A stretch of DNA of 64,000 bases, taken from the NCBI GenBank assembly GCA_010909165.1, contig MU008159.1, positions 1,612,001 to 1,676,000 of the forward strand, read 5' to 3'. Origin of the DNA: Anthoceros angustus (taxonomy: Eukaryota; Streptophyta; Anthocerotopsida; Anthocerotales; Anthocerotaceae). Below, in pieces: positions 63,120 to 64,000 of the stretch. The notes below the pieces were generated by a model that saw only the letters and a list, made by a program, of their open reading frames with translations, was not told the origin of the DNA and did no database searches. Position 1 is the stretch's first letter. Every line of letters begins with the position of its first letter. The position numbers were made by a program, and so were the translations under genes.

Positions 63120-64000
63120 CAGCGTGCGAAGGGGTTTCTCCGAAACCCCTTTTGCTTCTGAGACGTTCGGACCCCTTTACGCACCGTCGGAAATCCGCAC
63201 TGGAATCAACCTTTTTGGTATTTCTCCCGACATGTCACCCGCAAACATTTCAATTATTGTTGCGATAAACGATATGTCACATTGTGCATCGGAATTACGA
63301 GGGAAAACCATCCAGAGACATTCACGATCAGCTTTTTCCTTCAGACTGGCCACGCTATTTGTGCACAAACTTGTGCGCGCACTCACATTTAAACAGTCTC
63401 CAACAGTTGACAACGGTCTATGTTTCTAGCTAGTTTGGCGAATGTTGTCTTTCCGTCCTCGGGACGACGATGTCATCGTTCTCTTGCAGCCGTTGCGGAT
63501 CGTAAATAGCAAGAGGAAGATATGGCGTTTCTCCACCTTGGGACTCGCCAAACCCAAACGTCTCCAGATGTTGGTTGTCCCAAGTAGGGTCGCTTTCTTC
63601 TGGTCTTAGCACTTCTTTCCTTCGGGTTCTTAGGGTTTTCGGACCTTTTTGCCATCTTTCTCCTTCTTCTTGGGGCCCCTGATTGACTCAAGTCTTGAAG
63701 GTCGATGGGTGCGCATGTTCCTTGAACCAAGTGTAGCGTTGCGGCCACAGGCTTAACCGATCTCCCTGCGCCATCTCTTTGGCAAAACCGGATGTCACGT
63801 TTGTGTGGTTTGGTGGTCAACTCTTCCTCGTCAGGAAACACTTCATGGCTGTAATACTGTTCGATGAATATTGTGCTCCTCTGTTCTTGGTCAACAATAC
63901 GGTTCCTCCCTTCGATAATGCATAAGTATTCCACTCCGCTTCCGAGCATCCATCTATAACCCATTCCCTCTTTACGTGAATAGGTCGTATAGCGGGACCA
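63120..64000 (-). other. Unrecognised sequence with minus-strand open frames at the right edge
   Basis: Begins with a small inverted repeat (GGGGTTTCTCCGAAACCCC, 63130-63148). Minus-strand frames at 63473-63964 (163 codons, with TSGDVWVWRVPRW and a Lys/Arg-rich part PRRRRKMAKRSENPKNPKER) and 63177-63413 are not recognised. They may be part of another retroelement whose remainder lies to the right. Confidence 0.3.

Overview
The window is nuclear DNA of a land plant. It holds plastid-targeted enzymes and a plastid sigma factor, plant-type DDM1, VTC2/GGP, PAS/LOV and Gnk2 (DUF26) proteins, GT-AG introns, and plant-type hAT, copia and pogo-like transposons. Introns are mostly about 50-200 bp and genes are compact. 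This fits a small-intron non-seed plant such as a Selaginella-type lycophyte, but that assignment is an inference and the species cannot be fixed from the sequence.

Layout. 1-6.9 kb (minus): the N-terminal half of Integrator subunit 1, cut by the window edge. 7.9-10.9 kb: a hAT transposon with inverted ends and an 8-bp target duplication. 11-12.5 kb: copies of a dispersed repeat. 12.6-14.8 kb (plus): class II DAHP synthase, the first shikimate-pathway enzyme. 15-18.8 kb: repeats and a TIR element. 18.9-31.9 kb (plus): three ABCC/MRP transporter units in tandem, one full-length, one lacking TMD0 and one truncated pseudogene. 32.8-33.1 kb (minus): Elongin C. 33.8-37.4 kb (plus): a DDM1/LSH-type SNF2 remodeller. 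38-41.6 kb: AT-rich, with retroelement remnants. 41.7-43.0 kb (plus): a PAS/LOV photoreceptor. 43-49 kb: gene-poor, with a pogo-like MITE, satellites and a small secreted Gnk2 protein. 49.9-52.2 kb (plus): VTC2/GGP, the ascorbate-pathway control enzyme, with a non-AUG uORF. 52.9-55.2 kb (minus, convergent): a plastid sigma-70 factor. 55.5-64 kb: a retrotransposon graveyard, including a copia element whose leader carries about 0.8 kb of extreme GC-rich low-complexity DNA.

The single-copy genes are unrelated housekeeping genes and form no operon-like pathway. Only the ABCC units are a genuine local cluster, made by tandem duplication: splice positions and phases are the same in the two intact copies. 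Exon coordinates for DAHPS, both ABCC genes, DDM1, VTC2 and the sigma factor were set by hand from GT/AG sites, reading-frame continuity and family alignment from memory, and every exon chain keeps frame. The INTS1 exon map is only partial.
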